DNA from: Limonium bicolor
Taxonomy: Eukaryota > Streptophyta > Magnoliopsida > Caryophyllales > Plumbaginaceae
Assembly (NCBI GenBank): GCA_023374045.1
Contig: CM041777.1
Location: 85,182,300-85,246,299, forward strand
Length of the DNA stretch: 64,000 nt
Direction: 5' to 3'
Shown: piece by piece, positions 1 through 10,861 of the stretch
Layout of the letters: every line of letters starts with the position of its first letter
How positions within the stretch are numbered: position 1 is the stretch's first letter
Position numbers and translations under genes: made by a program
The notes under the pieces: generated by a model
Told to the model about the DNA's origin: nothing
Database searches by the model: none
What the model saw: only the letters and a program-made list of their open reading frames with translations

Positions 1-154
1 TGACATTTGAGGATTGTATTTGGACTTAGCCTTGTTGGTCACATGGGTGGCCAACGGCATTGTAATACCGCCCGGTGTTGTATTTTTTTCCGCTGCAGTT
101 GTATTTTATTTGGGAGTGATCGCCGTTCAGTTTATTGGATTTCGGGTTTGGGGT

Positions 155-265
155 ATTACAGTCTCTCTGATTTGTTCTCTTTTAGTTGCACCAATTTTCT
201 GGTTGACTCTTGCTGGTAGACATTGGCAATCCTCAGCAAAACTTTAATTGATTCAGGAATCAACA
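155..265 (-). repeat. 3' LTR remnant of G
   Basis: About 110 bases match the start (U3) of the G 5' LTR at 5550-5660, with small indels. The piece ends in caaca, the TG...CA terminus on the minus strand, and is followed directly by a pyrimidine run on the plus strand, which is the polypurine tract of a minus-strand element. An open frame covering 14-247 on the plus strand overlaps it and is not a convincing gene. Confidence 0.65.
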
Positions 266-435
266 TTTCCCCTTTTTTTTGCTGATGATGCCAAAACCAC
301 TCGAGTGATTCCCGCAACAAGAGTTAACCTGTAACCAAAATAATATACAAGCAAAAGTCTTAGAAATACCAACCTTAATGATTGATTCCCCCTTAGTCAA
401 GTATTTCCCCTTAGTTAATATTTCCCCTTAGTCTG
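266..435 (-). other. Polypurine tract cluster of G
   Basis: Minus-strand purine tracts of the form ctaaggggaaa occur next to the 3' LTR (266-280) and again near 386-395, 404-414 and 422-432. Multiple tracts before the 3' LTR are a described trait of Sireviruses, and element C in this window has the same arrangement. The tract touching the LTR would prime plus-strand DNA synthesis; the role of the others is unknown. Confidence 0.6.
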
Positions 436-2300
436 AGTTCGTCATTTAAAACAAGACCATTAAGAGAATAAAATAATAGAATTAAACTAAGCTTAAACAG
501 ATAATGGCCTGCTTGGCCATCAAGCATACCAGAAACCATAAGTGTAACAAGTCTTCCAACCACGAAGAATAATGATCAGGTGAGGTCTTTCAAACACTTT
601 CCCCCATTTTGACATCATCAGGTGAGGTCTTTCAAACATCCAGAAGCAATCACATGGTGAATTTGCCAACCGACAAAGTCTGCTAGAGTTTAATTGAAAA
701 AAACACCACCGAGAAACAAGGGCTTAGAAAAGCTTTAAGAAATGAGGATGAGTGTGGGCTAGGGAATGGGGTACAGGACTTATTCGGTGCCGATAGATGA
801 AACCAATTTTGGATAGGGAAACATAGGCACGAAATCACTTATACCCATTTGCACAAGCCATCCTTAGACAAATAATTTTCTATTTACCACATTACAGGAC
901 TTCAGCACGCCCATTTAGGCAACATATAGATACTAGCGATTATAAAATGTAGCTTTGTGGTGAACTAGAGTCATGCGAATTCCATTCTTAGAAGTGGTGG
1001 CTAGAATAAGCGCTTGGTTGTGACCTTCTAGAGGAATTTCGTTTCTCCCTTTCTTTCTTTTTTTTTTGTCGATGCTAGAGCAAGAGTCTTCTTCTTCTTC
1101 TTCTTCTTCTTTTATAAATCCACTTCAACTCTTCAGTATTCTTTATGCAGTTAGACTCTAACTGTACTTATGTGTGGCTGAAGAAAATAAGCTTTGGTGG
1201 ATTCAAGCGGCAAACGAGAACATAACGCAGAGAAGCGGGGAGTGGATGTGATTGGAGCATTGGGCTGCTAGGGGGTCAATTTTGGATCTGGATGGTTCAA
1301 TTTATGGGTTTGGAATTTTGTTACGGTCAGGCTTTGGAATTGTGGGTGTTGCGACCGAATCGGTAAAGAGAAATAACGGGTTTCCAATCAACTTTGCACA
1401 CAAAGTGTGGTTGAACTAGTTAACCAAGGAGAGTCTGGTTGCCAGAGAGACCATACCTGAGTACCCAGACTCTGCCTCTAAGAGGGAAAAGAGATATGAC
1501 CACCCTTTCAGAGCGAGTCACGCAAAGGTGTGTACGAAAAAACTCAAATGCAGCATTGGGTAATGCCATGGTGATGATCTCAGCAAGCTGGAGTCTGTGG
1601 AAACATAGTTTAATAAGATTAAGATCTTCTTCACACAATCTTGTAAAAAAAATGAGAACACAAGTCTATATGGATAAAGAATTCACGTGTGAGTCTGCTT
1701 GCATTTTGCACAAGATCCGCAGATAGAGTATGCTTGGATATTTATATCCGAAGGCCCGTATCTTATCCAACAACGTACTATATGCATGACCCTGCCTGGT
1801 GTGCCAAATTTTTTATTATAGTGTTGCACGCGTAGGCAAGAGTTCACATGTACACTGAAGGAATTAGAGTGCTAAGCCAAATACAGGTGTCCAAACTCAA
1901 AGTCCAATGCCTTCAAATTTCTAGATTTTTATTAATTAAGAATGACCATCAGCATTGAAAAAACTATATTGTAGAGATCATAAATAAGGGAGAGATGCAC
2001 CATTTTTGATATTATCGACAAAGGAAGTGAAGGTGCTACTAGCGGAAGCAATTCGAATAATTTTACCTTGTTTATTATTTCTGACAGTGACGGACCTCAT
2101 TGTCAAGAGAAAGTGAAGTGAACTTATCTGGGTTACTTGGCATGTAGAACAAGTTCACCAACACTTCCCCTTGCAAAATATATTATTGGTTAGCTTTAGG
2201 GAGCCATATATAATGGGGTCCCCTCTTAGAGCGTGGCTTAAGCAGTTTTTCTCTAGCTTATAAAATTGCAATAATTCGAATCATATTAAAAGAAAGATGA
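436..2300. other. Internal region of G with no recognisable gene
   Basis: This stretch holds no open frame with a family signature. It contains a (CTT)n microsatellite near 1088-1112 and a region around 1430-1510 rich in gactctg-like words that also occur in the G and C LTRs. It probably includes leftover 3' untranslated or accessory-ORF sequence of G, but I cannot assign it. Confidence 0.4.
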
Positions 2301-2486
2301 TGACTTAGCTTATCACAGGCAGAGTCTTGGTTACCAAAGCCACCACAATACCCGCAGATTTATGATGGAGGAAGAAGAACATATTTGTAATTCCATTTAA
2401 ACTTGTTTTCGTACTTCTCCTTCTAAAAAGACGTGTGTCTAGCATCATTTGCCTGTGACACTCCTTTGGTGAAGTCCATCTTATCA

Positions 2487-3400
2487 TTTAACTACTTTGG
2501 AGTCTTTAATGGTTGACTAAAGTCGGGCTTTACAGACTCTTGCTCTCTGGTCAGTCTACTCTGCTTGCTTTCTTGGACCTGAAGTTTGCAAGCTCGAGTC
2601 TCTTCAAGCTTTGTACGAGCCCGCTCAGGAATCTGATCAAAGCTGATCTCTTTGAAAAACATCACTGTTTTGAATGGGAGAGCAGGTGTTTTTTTTGGAC
2701 TTACCCTTAAGCTCGGCCAATTGGAAGTTGAGCTTAATAGCAATTGATTTGGATTCTTCTAGTTCTGTCTGAGTCTGACTGACTCTAGCTGCAAACGCCT
2801 CGTTCTCCTTTCTGAGAGACTTGCATTGTGTAATGGACACCAGCCGTTGTTTATGAAGATCGTCATATAGAGTCTCGGAGTGCACTAGTTCTCCCTATTA
2901 ATCAAAAATTATGTGTTGGACACTTCCAGAGGTGTTTATGTATACGGTCTCTTCTAGACACTCATTTTTCTCCTTTTTTGTTTCTCTACTAATTTTATGA
3001 ATTAATATAGCAAAACTAGTATGAGTGATGTTGTAAAGGTCTGATTCAAGGTGTGAGATAGTTACCTCATGGATGGTCTGGTTGTATGACTCATGCGCCA
3101 TAAGGCACACCATTCTAGAGGTGCTGGAGTCTGGATGCTCAGCGTGTGATTCTAAGTCTTTGCCTTTGCTCGTTTTGGTTGGACACTCTCGCGGAAAGTG
3201 ACCCACTTTGTTGCATCGGAGGCAGACTTCGCCTTCTCAACTGTGCTCATAATTGTTTCCTTTATGGACAAACTATCTCAGTGGAAGTTAATAGACTCCA
3301 GATGAAACTCCATTTCGTTTATCCATTGTGCATAATTAGTGGAGGTAAGCTTTGGATTCTCAAAATGAGCATGAGAGGCTTGAGAGTAGAAAATAGACAT
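2487..3400 (-). pseudogene. Gag remnant of G (N-terminus, zinc knuckle, coiled coil)
   Basis: The frame opens with an ATG at 3400, 30 bases inside the primer site, and gives about 40 residues including TSTNYAQW and a conserved-looking ES-I-N region, close to the start of element C gag. It stops, and the sequence then jumps to an intact CCHC zinc knuckle (CLRCNKVGHFPREC, about 3183-3224), which lost the middle of gag. Downstream, segments 3206-2898, 2885-2637 and 2743-2492 give a Sirevirus-type VCLMAHE motif and a Glu/Lys-rich coiled coil, matching the 22008-22706 segment of element C in order. The known role of this region is RNA binding and particle assembly. Several frame breaks mean no full protein can be made. 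Confidence 0.7.
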
Positions 3401-3430
3401 TGTGTTATGTGAGTGATTCTCAACCAACAA

Positions 3431-3443
3431 GGCTCTGATATCA
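3431..3443 (-). other. Primer binding site of G (tRNA-Met type)
   Basis: On the minus strand this reads tgatatcagagcc, one base from the tggtatcagagcc complement of initiator tRNA-Met. Two bases (cg) separate it from the LTR end, exactly as in element C. Confidence 0.75.
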
Positions 3444-3763
3444 CGTGTAGCATCAGTTTGGGGGCTGACTCAGGCGGACTCTTGTTGTTACACAAGAGTA
3501 GCCTGACTCTATATGTGAATGTGTAGAATGGAAATACACACAGGATTCAAGCAACGAGACTCTCTTTATATATGATCAATTATTACAAACAAATATCTTG
3601 CTTGTGGACAGACAAAGTCTGTCTGACTACTCACTGGCTATAAGGATAGACCAACTCTCATTGTAGCCTTGAATTATTTTTCTCTCTCTTTATCTCTCTC
3701 TATGATCAAGTATTTCTCTCTCTAAGCTCTGGAATCCCTTAGGTCGAAATGATATAACAACCT

Positions 3764-3773
3764 CTATTTATAC
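3764..3773 (-). promoter_or_regulatory. TATA box of the G LTR
   Basis: The minus strand reads gtataaatag, followed by a pyrimidine-rich stretch typical of a plant LTR start region. The F target duplication (3772-3776) overlaps its edge, so F now supplies the upstream sequence. Confidence 0.5.
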
Positions 3774-3776
3774 GCC

Positions 3777-5204
3777 TGATAAGTGGTGAAATAACGCTAT
3801 TTTAAGGTCTTTATTCACCTTCATTTTACTTGGTGCATAACCTATTTCACCACTTAATACAGTGTTTTTGTGATTAATAGTGAACTTATATAGTTTGATA
3901 ACTTGATAGGTAAAAGCTAATTTTGAGCATACTTTGGGTTCTTTTAGAGCTAGTGGAGTGCATCAACAGATCCCCCATCTTTCAAGCTTTCCAACGCCGT
4001 AAGCGGGGAGCGATTTCGAGCCACAACGAAGATTTTAGGCCCCGCACAAGTTGGAGAAAATCACTACTGGTCCCGACCGACCATAGGACCGACCTTGACA
4101 AGGTCGGTTGGAAGTTCCGGAGGCCGGAATTGCAAATTTCAAGGGTCGAAAGCTACTGGAATCGACCGACCTTAGGACCGACCCTAGTAAGGTCGGTCGA
4201 GCTTAAAAACGCGTCCGAAATTGCTTTTCTCACCAGAGAGTCCGACCGACCCACGAGACGACCTTGGCAAGGTCGGTCGGACGGAAAAATTGCCCAGTTT
4301 TGTGTTTTAAAAAGCTGGATTTGGGGGCATCTATCCTTATCACTTATTCCACACGACTCCAACCAGAAAAGAGGAGAGAGAGGCGACCAAGAAGAAGAAA
4401 AGAAGAGGAGAAAGAAGAGGAGGAGAAGAAGAAGAAATGAAGAAATCTACCTCCATTGAAGCTCCAAAGCTCCTCTAATGGCTAAATCCCTCTTTTCCCT
4501 TCTCTTTTCCTTTCTAATGGTTGAGTAGTCCCATTTTGTATCCTAGGATGGGGTTTGACCCTAATATTGCACATTGAATGCTTGTGACCTAACTCATTGA
4601 ATGCTCTTGTTTTTATCTCCTTCAATATCAATTAATGCTCTAATTTGACAAACTATGGCATTTATGGTGGTTTCATTCAACATTTGAGTTTGAGTTTGGA
4701 ACTAGACCAAAAGGGGGATAAACCCTAACTTTTGCTCTCTTGATTTTGGGGGTAAAATCTTAGGGCTATTATTTAAGAGTTTTTGCTTAATGCTACTTAG
4801 TGACTTAAACCTCCTTTAATTAAGGGGTTCGACTAATTAGGTAAGAATTGGGTTTCCCATGATTGGGGCTTCATGAATTAAACTCTGATAGACAATGAGA
4901 TAATGAGTTATGGATATAAGATTCTTTGTGTGATTTAGGTGATTCCCCACTATCTAGGGTACTTTTCCACCCATTCCATCAAACAAACAATTTACTGATT
5001 GTTTGCTTTTCCGTTTACAAACAACTAAGCTTGCCTCCGGCTAAACCCCGTTTATTGTTTTCATTTGCATTTTTACTAAAGTACTGAAGCTTGGGAATTA
5101 GAAACCAATTTCCTTGTGGATACGACACTTGTTATATTGCAACAAATTGGGTGCACTTGCCCGTTTAGCTAGGTTTAATTACTCATGTATGTAATTTCCT
5201 AACA
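3777..5204 (+). mobile_element. Element F: gypsy-type solo LTR
   Basis: The segment begins tgataagtgg and ends cctaaca, has TG...CA ends and is flanked by acgcc (3772-3776) and acacc (5205-5209), a 5-bp target duplication with one change. Its start matches the U3 start of elements A, B and D (tgataagtg), and its end contains the cgacacttgttat...gcacttgcccg type of sequence usual in Athila-like U5 regions. No internal region, primer site or second LTR is present, so unequal recombination has removed the body. Positions about 4035-4290 hold palindromic accgacc/ggtcggt repeats; 4370-4445 is a GA-rich tract. Confidence 0.75.
4035..4290. repeat. Palindromic CCGACC/GGTCGG array in F
   Basis: Three modules of about 100 bases each carry gaccgacc followed after 10-20 bases by aaggtcggt, so each could fold into a strong hairpin on either strand. 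Similar arrays occur in the LTRs of E and B. Confidence 0.6.
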
Positions 5205-5660
5205 ACACCTAATATAACAGTTATCTGATAGTTGTGGTCATGCACACACTAGGACACTTTTTCCTGGATGTGGGGTAACTGCTCCAGTAGCCAGGGTCAG
5301 TTTCTCCTGAATTTTCGGAACTGTTCAGTAGAAGAGAGATGTGGGTCTGATCGCGGGCAACTGCTCAGCCACATTCTTAATGTTTTGGCGCCCAGTTTCC
5401 CTGCTGGCCAGAGAGAGTCTGGTTGACAGTCAGACTATCTCTATCTCGACACCTCTTCTTCAGCTTTTCTTTGTTGGTAGGTAGGCTCTCGCTGACTTGT
5501 TCTCTTTCATGGGGAGTTAATGTCTGTTAGACAGAGTTTGACTGACAGCCAAACTCTCTCTGATTTTTCTCTTTTGGTTGCACCAATTTTTTGTTGACTC
5601 TTGCTGGTAGCTAGACATTAGCAATCTTCGGCAAAACTCGAACTGATTCAGGAATCAATA

Positions 5661-5878
5661 GTACCTACTCTACCGTTTTGTTTAAAAAAATGTTTGAACA
5701 ACAAGTGCCCTCTGAGGCTCCGACTTAATTCTATTAGCATCGGAGTTTCTTTTCAATCCTACTTAGGGATACTATAAACTAATAATAATATTACTAAACT
5801 CGTATGGTCAGTCACAAAAACTTAGGGAAAGTGAGTCATTAACTTCATCAGCTCGAAAATCATCGAGTATAGGCAGAC
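5661..5878. other. Short spacer without gene
   Basis: AT-rich sequence between the end of G and the MULE remnant; no feature seen. Confidence 0.4.
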
Positions 5879-6823
5879 TCATCTTCTTTGAATGCAAAGC
5901 AAAATACAATACTGAAATTCTTGTCGCATTGTCACTCCGACGAACTCAACTAGCGGCATCTTGCACTGGTTCATCTTGTAAGTGATATTAACGAGCACCA
6001 CATATGGAAACATTTGAAATAGCTTAAGCTCGAATGGGTGCACAAACAAGATAATCCCCTGCCTAGTATTATCCCCTGCCAAAATAACATTAAAAAAAAA
6101 AATCATAACACGGACAAAAAAATAAACATGTTGTAACAGCCTAGTTCCCACTGTTGTGATATTGTCGCTCTGGCACGCAGGTCACATGGTTTTGTTTTCA
6201 AGGTTTCCAAACCCCAAAAGGCCTCATAATAAGGAGATGTATCCCCACCCATATAAGGAGTGGTTCGTTCACCTCTCCAATCGATATGGGAGGTAAACCT
6301 CAAGTGTTTTACGCTCCACCCCCTTGGGATCCAGCACCCACGCGGGCCACACTGGCACACCGACCTGGGTTTGGCTCTGATACCAACTATAACAGCCCAA
6401 TTCCCACTGTTGTGATATTGTCTGATCTAGCATGCAGGTCGCACGATTTTGTTCTCGGGGTTTCCTAGCCCCAAAAGGCCTCACGACAAGGAGAGGTATC
6501 CACACCCATATAAGGAGTAGTACGTTCTCCTGTTCAATCGATGTGGGAGGTAAACCTTAAGGGTATTACACATGGATCGTACTGAAATGCAAGCACTTAC
6601 TTACATCTTTCCCATACACCCAACTGTATTTACGTTCACCCAAAAAGTGCATGAGCAATGCCACATCAGTTCGACTACCATAGTCCTCCCTCTTGAATTT
6701 CACTACCAAATTATGAATCAATGTTTTGTCAGCCATGCTCTCAGGTTTTCTTGTCATGTAGATGGGTAATGATTGTACAAATGAGCATGTTTTAGGGGTG
6801 TATTTAGTATGTTTTATCAACAC
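5879..6823 (-). pseudogene. MULE/FAR1-type transposase remnant, split by a TRIM
   Basis: Seen: the minus-strand frame at 5879-6131 contains the string VNITYKMNQCKMPLVEFVGVT, preceded by HPFELKLFQMFPYVVL. This resembles the conserved MULE/FAR1 transposase block in which an Asp-Cys-Thr-Tyr-Lys-Thr-Asn motif carries the first catalytic Asp; that Asp is not present here. The upstream half of the same strand lies at 6571-6823, on the other side of the TRIM, and ends in residues that could lead into this block. The normal protein cuts and joins Mutator-like elements or, in FAR1 relatives, acts as a transcription factor. Only about 170 residues remain, so it is non-functional. Confidence 0.6.
6132..6570 (-). 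mobile_element. Complete TRIM (terminal-repeat retrotransposon in miniature)
   Basis: Two near-identical repeats of about 182 bases (6132-6313 and 6388-6570), both starting t(g/a)taacagcc and including aattcccactgttgtgatat-type sequence, flank an internal region of only about 75 bases. That region holds a pyrimidine tract (ctccacccccttggg, a polypurine tract on the minus strand) and ggctctgatacca (6373-6385), an exact complement of a tRNA-Met primer site. The flanks are catgt (6127-6131) and catgg (6571-6575), a 5-bp duplication with one change. It encodes nothing and must have been moved by another element's enzymes. Confidence 0.85.
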
Positions 6824-7281
6824 TTTTCATGCTCATTTCTTCACTCTAGCTAGTTTTCCTCTAGTTTTGTTTTTGTTGGGACATCAGAGTGTTGCAGAGA
6901 TAGCCAATCACCTCGACAGAGTCAATCATCCTTAGTCAGACACAAAGAGTGAGCCACTTCAATGGAGTCCACGCAACTAAGGAGACTTCACAGACTCTCC
7001 CGTGCTGTTGCGAATAATAAGGAGTCAACTCGGGAATGCCTCAAAGCCACAACGGTCATAAAGTCCTCCCTTAACACCCGAAGTTCGCGGCCCAAGTAAG
7101 AAGAACACTCAAAGACGTTGGACGTTGCCCACTAAGTTAGTTCCGGTATTTTTGGAACTAACTCCCTCGACCTACCGGTTGTAATGCTAGTATAAATAGG
7201 TTGTGTAATAGCTAGTTTCAAGTGTGCTTTTATTGAGATATATTTCAAAGTTTAGAGAGAGAGAAAGAACTGCTTTGTAAG

Positions 7282-8737
7282 TGTTAGCAGAAATATGTGT
7301 TACTATACTTCTACCTAGGCAGTGTACCTATTGTTTTGCGGAATAGTGAATTGAGTGGGGGTTGTCGATCTTAGGGACCTCGTTCAATTAATTGACAATT
7401 TATTTACTAACTGAGAAACTAAACTAAGAAAACAGGAAACATCACTCTATCAGGTTTTACTTAATTTAATGAAAAGAAAGGCTCAACAAACTAATATAAA
7501 ACAAAAAACAGTAAAATAAACTAAACTAATAAATAAAAAGTAAAACTCTAAATAAAAGGAAGCACCCCGGATTGTTCTGCAAATCTTCACTAAATAATCT
7601 ATTAATAAACTCTTCCCTAATTCTGCAATAAACTCATACACTATAATTAATTCGTCAACGGCTAAGTCTAACGAATCCTAACCAGTTGCTAGAACTAGCA
7701 GCAGGCTAATGCTCTAATCCGGACACAACTAATCGCATAAAGAACAGTTTCTATTTGAGACCGATTAACCTATAGGCAGGATCATGCTTCTAGTCGTTAA
7801 TCAGGTTTAATTCCAATGTCTTGTTAACTATCTCAGCTCTCGCGTGTTAATTAGAAAACTACAAATATTGCTTTAATAATTGATCAGAAGATTAAAGCAC
7901 ATGAAGAACTGGAATTAAACTACTGCATCAATGAATTAGTCAAAAGATTACAAATAAATATAAAGATCCGATTTGCTACCCCAATCTGGAGAGCTAAATA
8001 AACTACTCAAACATAACTATAAAAGTAACAAAAACAACAAAGGAAAAACACATTGATAAATTAGATAAAAAAAAGGGAAGAAGAAACTCTGTTAGAAAAT
8101 TCTCCACTCCGCCTTCTATCGCCGTGTGTCTCTGCATTAATCCTCTGTAAAAAATGTGGTGTGATAACAATGGTGGAGTTATGTGTGGAAGAGATGAGAG
8201 GTAGAGCCTCTGCCCTAAAGTGAGAGGCGCAGGCGGACTGCCCGGTGTATGGAGGCGTGAATCCCCTGATAAACTCTAATCTCCAAATATATAAACAGCG
8301 GCGCCCAAGTCTATCCAATATCCGGCATTTGCTTTTGATAAAAAGCATACGCTTTATTTTATTGTTTTGCAAACAAATGTCAATGACCTGATTAATGTAT
8401 AGGTGAGCGACATGGTATACAATCATGATAACCGAATGATTATATGATCATTAGTATATGATTAATAAGATGATGTTGCTGTCAATGTGAATACACCGTG
8501 AGTAACTAGAAACCAATGATGACAACAGCCATGAAATAATGTTGTGCAGTCGTATATATATATATGTGTCACCATGTAAATCCCATATATTTTTCTGCAT
8601 TTTACACATAAAATATATCAATTCACATCAGAACATAAATATAAGAAAAACATATAATAAGTGAGAAATATGACATGAATAGTTATGAAAATAGGAAGAA
8701 TTAAAGCCCTAAAAATAGATATATTTCGCACTTATCA
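7282..8737 (-). repeat. Element A 3' LTR
   Basis: Reads tgttagcagaa...cgcacttatca on the plus strand. A TATA-like run (8285-8297, tttatatattt on the minus strand) lies in the middle, followed on the minus strand by the presumed start region. Confidence 0.85.
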
Positions 8738-10165
8738 AACTTCCTCACACTTAGCTTTTGCTTGTCCTCAAGCAAATACAGAATATGTCTACTTTTAAGC
8801 ACCGTAGTATCGAAACTTAGGAACAAACAACTGTCGAAGGAAAACGAGCAAAATGACAATCAAAAGAATAGTTCTGCGATTTGCTGTAGGTTTTCGCAAT
8901 CAGTGAAAAAGAGTAGAGTCAAAAGCATGGAGAAGTTAGATTATAGAAACTGAAACAGAATAGTTTGGGATCTTCCACCATTTCTATCCTCTAACTTTTG
9001 GATGACAAGGGGTGTGAAGTAACACCTTATTCCGTGATACCTTTCAACACCACATACTCATGATCAGAATAAGCAAAATCGAATTACACATTTAACTTTT
9101 CAAAGTTCCTTTTTCCTTAACATTCTATTCTACCATTTGCATATTTAATTCATCCCCTCAGACTTTTCTCTTCACCCTTGTAGCGGATTGGGCCTTCTAT
9201 CCCAGATCACAAGACCTTAGGTAGATGGGTGATGAAACACCCCAAGGACTTAATAACCGAATGAAGAGGCCTGTTTTGGTTTAGAAATAAATTTCAATTC
9301 AGATCAGCGGAGTACCTTGCCTTATCTTTTCATACCAAACTTTCTTATCATTTCCAAAATCCCAAACTAGACTAATTCAGTTTTCATAATCAGCTACTCC
9401 ACCAAATTTCAGTGAAAATAGATTCAATTTGGATAAAAACTATACATACAAACAGCCAAAAGCAGAAAGATTCTTGAGCTGGCCATCAGGCTTGTTTTCA
9501 AAACCTCAACAAAAATTTCACCTGATTCAATATTATTGGCGCTTAAAAGAAGCAATCCTTTCAAAGCAGTAGGACAAACAAAAACAAGTATGACATTTTA
9601 AGCGCAACTGGCATATTTTCAGGGAAAGGTCTCTACTTCCTCACACTTAAGAGGAGCAATGTCCTCATTGGTCAAAAATAAAATTCAAGAAAAGGCCTTT
9701 CAAAATATGCCAGACTCATGAAGGATTTCATTCAGGACAATGATGGACTGATATAAAGATAACCATTAAGCATTATAAATCATCATAGGCTGAACACACA
9801 CATTAAAAATAAAGGAAACTGAAACTCCCCTGATATCGTAGATTGAGGAAGGTTCCCTTCCTCACACTTAAGCTCGAACAGGGGGTAGTGTCGTTCCTCA
9901 CACTTGCGTTCAAGCAAGTGTCCAGCCTTGGGGGTACATCAAACATCATGATAAATTTTTACCTGCATCCACTCACAACTACCACAAAAACGCTGAAAGC
10001 GTTGCATTAAAAACACAGGCACCACTGTCATCTCTGAATGAAAGAAAAACAAAAAATAAAACCAGAAAACAAAAATAAAAAACAAAACAAAACATAAATT
10101 TAACCACAGGGTTGCCTCCCAGTAAGCTGCCCATCTTTATAGTCTTTGGCTAGACTCCTGCTTCG
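8738..10165 (-). other. Element A 3' non-coding region with repeated stem-loop/purine-tract modules
   Basis: No convincing ORF. The words tcctcacactta or tcctcacacttg occur at 8742, 9638, 9859 and 9896. At 8759-8772 and 9656-9669 they are followed by short perfect hairpins with the same tcct loop but different stems (gcttg/caagc and caatg/cattg). A block at about 9178-9270 (cttgtagcgg...accttaggtag...cttaataaccga) is strongly conserved in element B at 15386-15470. The copy at 8742 directly abuts the LTR, so on the minus strand it serves as the polypurine tract. Confidence 0.65.
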
Positions 10166-10861
10166 TTATCCTGGATCAAAAATAAAAGTAGATAATAGTT
10201 TTGCCAGGAAAATGAAATAGGCAGTAATTAAAAGCAAACCACCTGGATCAAAACAAAATGTTACCTCAACAAATAAAATTGGAAAATATAAACTCCACAA
10301 AACCTGGTGTTTGAGGAGGTATTGACGGTAACGAATCTCTAGCAGAAGACCAAGAGCTGATGGCTTCTCTTTCTCAAATTGGAGAATGTAAACATCATCT
10401 TCTTGTTGGTGAGGCTCTTTGGGATGAGTGTGAAATTGATGACTAGTTGGAGGTGGCTCTTCCTTCTTAAATTTGAGGATGCAGACATCTTCCTCAAGTG
10501 TTAAAGGCTCAATGGAAGATTCTTGTTGGCAGAAAATTGTTGAGGAAGCTTCAATTTCTTCAATGTCTCTGGAATCAACCACATCAGGTACCTCCACTGG
10601 TTCGCAGACTGGATTAGAAAAGATATTCTCAATCACTGGATAGTCGGGTTGAGTCGAGGTTGGGGAGGGAGGGCAATATAATTCTTCAGCACGTCCCTCA
10701 ACCTCTTCATCAGGCTCCTCTTCAGCTTCAAAAATAATAGGTTTGGAATGGTCTTCACCCATCAAAGTCTCTACTTGAGATTGGTCTAGTTGGTTCGAAT
10801 GACTTTGATTTTGGAGGAAGTTTGGCTGCTCCTGTGCTAGCTGCTCTACAAGCTGGCTCAT
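10166..10861 (-). CDS. Element A modular acidic ORF (unknown function)
   Basis: 231 residues, starting two codons after a TAG that ends the preceding ORF in the same frame. The N-terminal part (MSQLVEQLAQEQPN) looks like the end of an Athila gag coiled-coil segment. Then comes an acidic stretch (EEEPDEEVEGRAEE) and repeated units with the pattern D-[VY]-x-I-L-[KQ]-F-[KE]-[KE]-E-P, seen twice, followed by two FDPG motifs, one at the extreme C-terminus. Element B has the same units, so the module family is older than either element. I recognise no catalytic motif, no zinc finger and no clear membrane protein signature, although the segment between the FDPG motifs is hydrophobic. It could be a degenerate pol leftover or an unrelated accessory protein. 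Confidence 0.6.
   Translation of the reverse strand: MSQLVEQLAQEQPNFLQNQSHSNQLDQSQVETLMGEDHSKPIIFEAEEEPDEEVEGRAEELYCPPSPTSTQPDYPVIENIFSNPVCEPVEVPDVVDSRDIEEIEASSTIFCQQESSIEPLTLEEDVCILKFKKEEPPPTSHQFHTHPKEPHQQEDDVYILQFEKEKPSALGLLLEIRYRQYLLKHQVLWSLYFPILFVEVTFCFDPGGLLLITAYFIFLAKLLSTFIFDPG

Larger units (their letters stand above)
155..5660 (-). mobile_element. Element G: internally deleted Sirevirus-like copia retrotransposon
   Basis: Seen: a tRNA-Met-type primer site (3431-3443, minus strand), a gag start and zinc knuckle just inside it, purine tracts at the far end, and matching LTR pieces at 155-265 and about 5550-5660. The two LTR pieces share the stretch around gttgcaccaatttt and the end gattcaggaatcaa. 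No protease, integrase, RT or RNase H is recognisable between gag and the 3' LTR, so the element could not move on its own. The 3' LTR is cut at about 155; bases 1-154 do not match the 5' LTR. Lineage follows from the gag with coiled coil, the two-base gap between LTR and primer site (shared with element C) and the multiple purine tracts. The outer target duplication cannot be checked because the left end is truncated. Confidence 0.7.
3446..5660 (-). repeat. 5' LTR of G, split by solo LTR F
   Basis: The LTR runs 3446-3776 and resumes after F at 5210, ending near 5660 (about 780 bases in total, close to the 816-822 bases of the element C LTR). A good TATA box (gtataaatag, minus strand, 3764-3773) lies at the point where F is inserted. 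The terminus at 5660 reads caata instead of caaca. Confidence 0.65.

Noticed and set aside
14..247. Hydrophobic 77-residue frame that could be a membrane protein
   Set aside because: Its second half overlaps the G LTR remnant on the opposite strand, and no homologous family is recognisable.
3923..4459. 178-codon open frame in F
   Set aside because: It lies wholly inside a solo LTR, runs through the palindromic array and a GA-rich tract, and has low-complexity Lys/Arg/Glu at the end; chance ORF.
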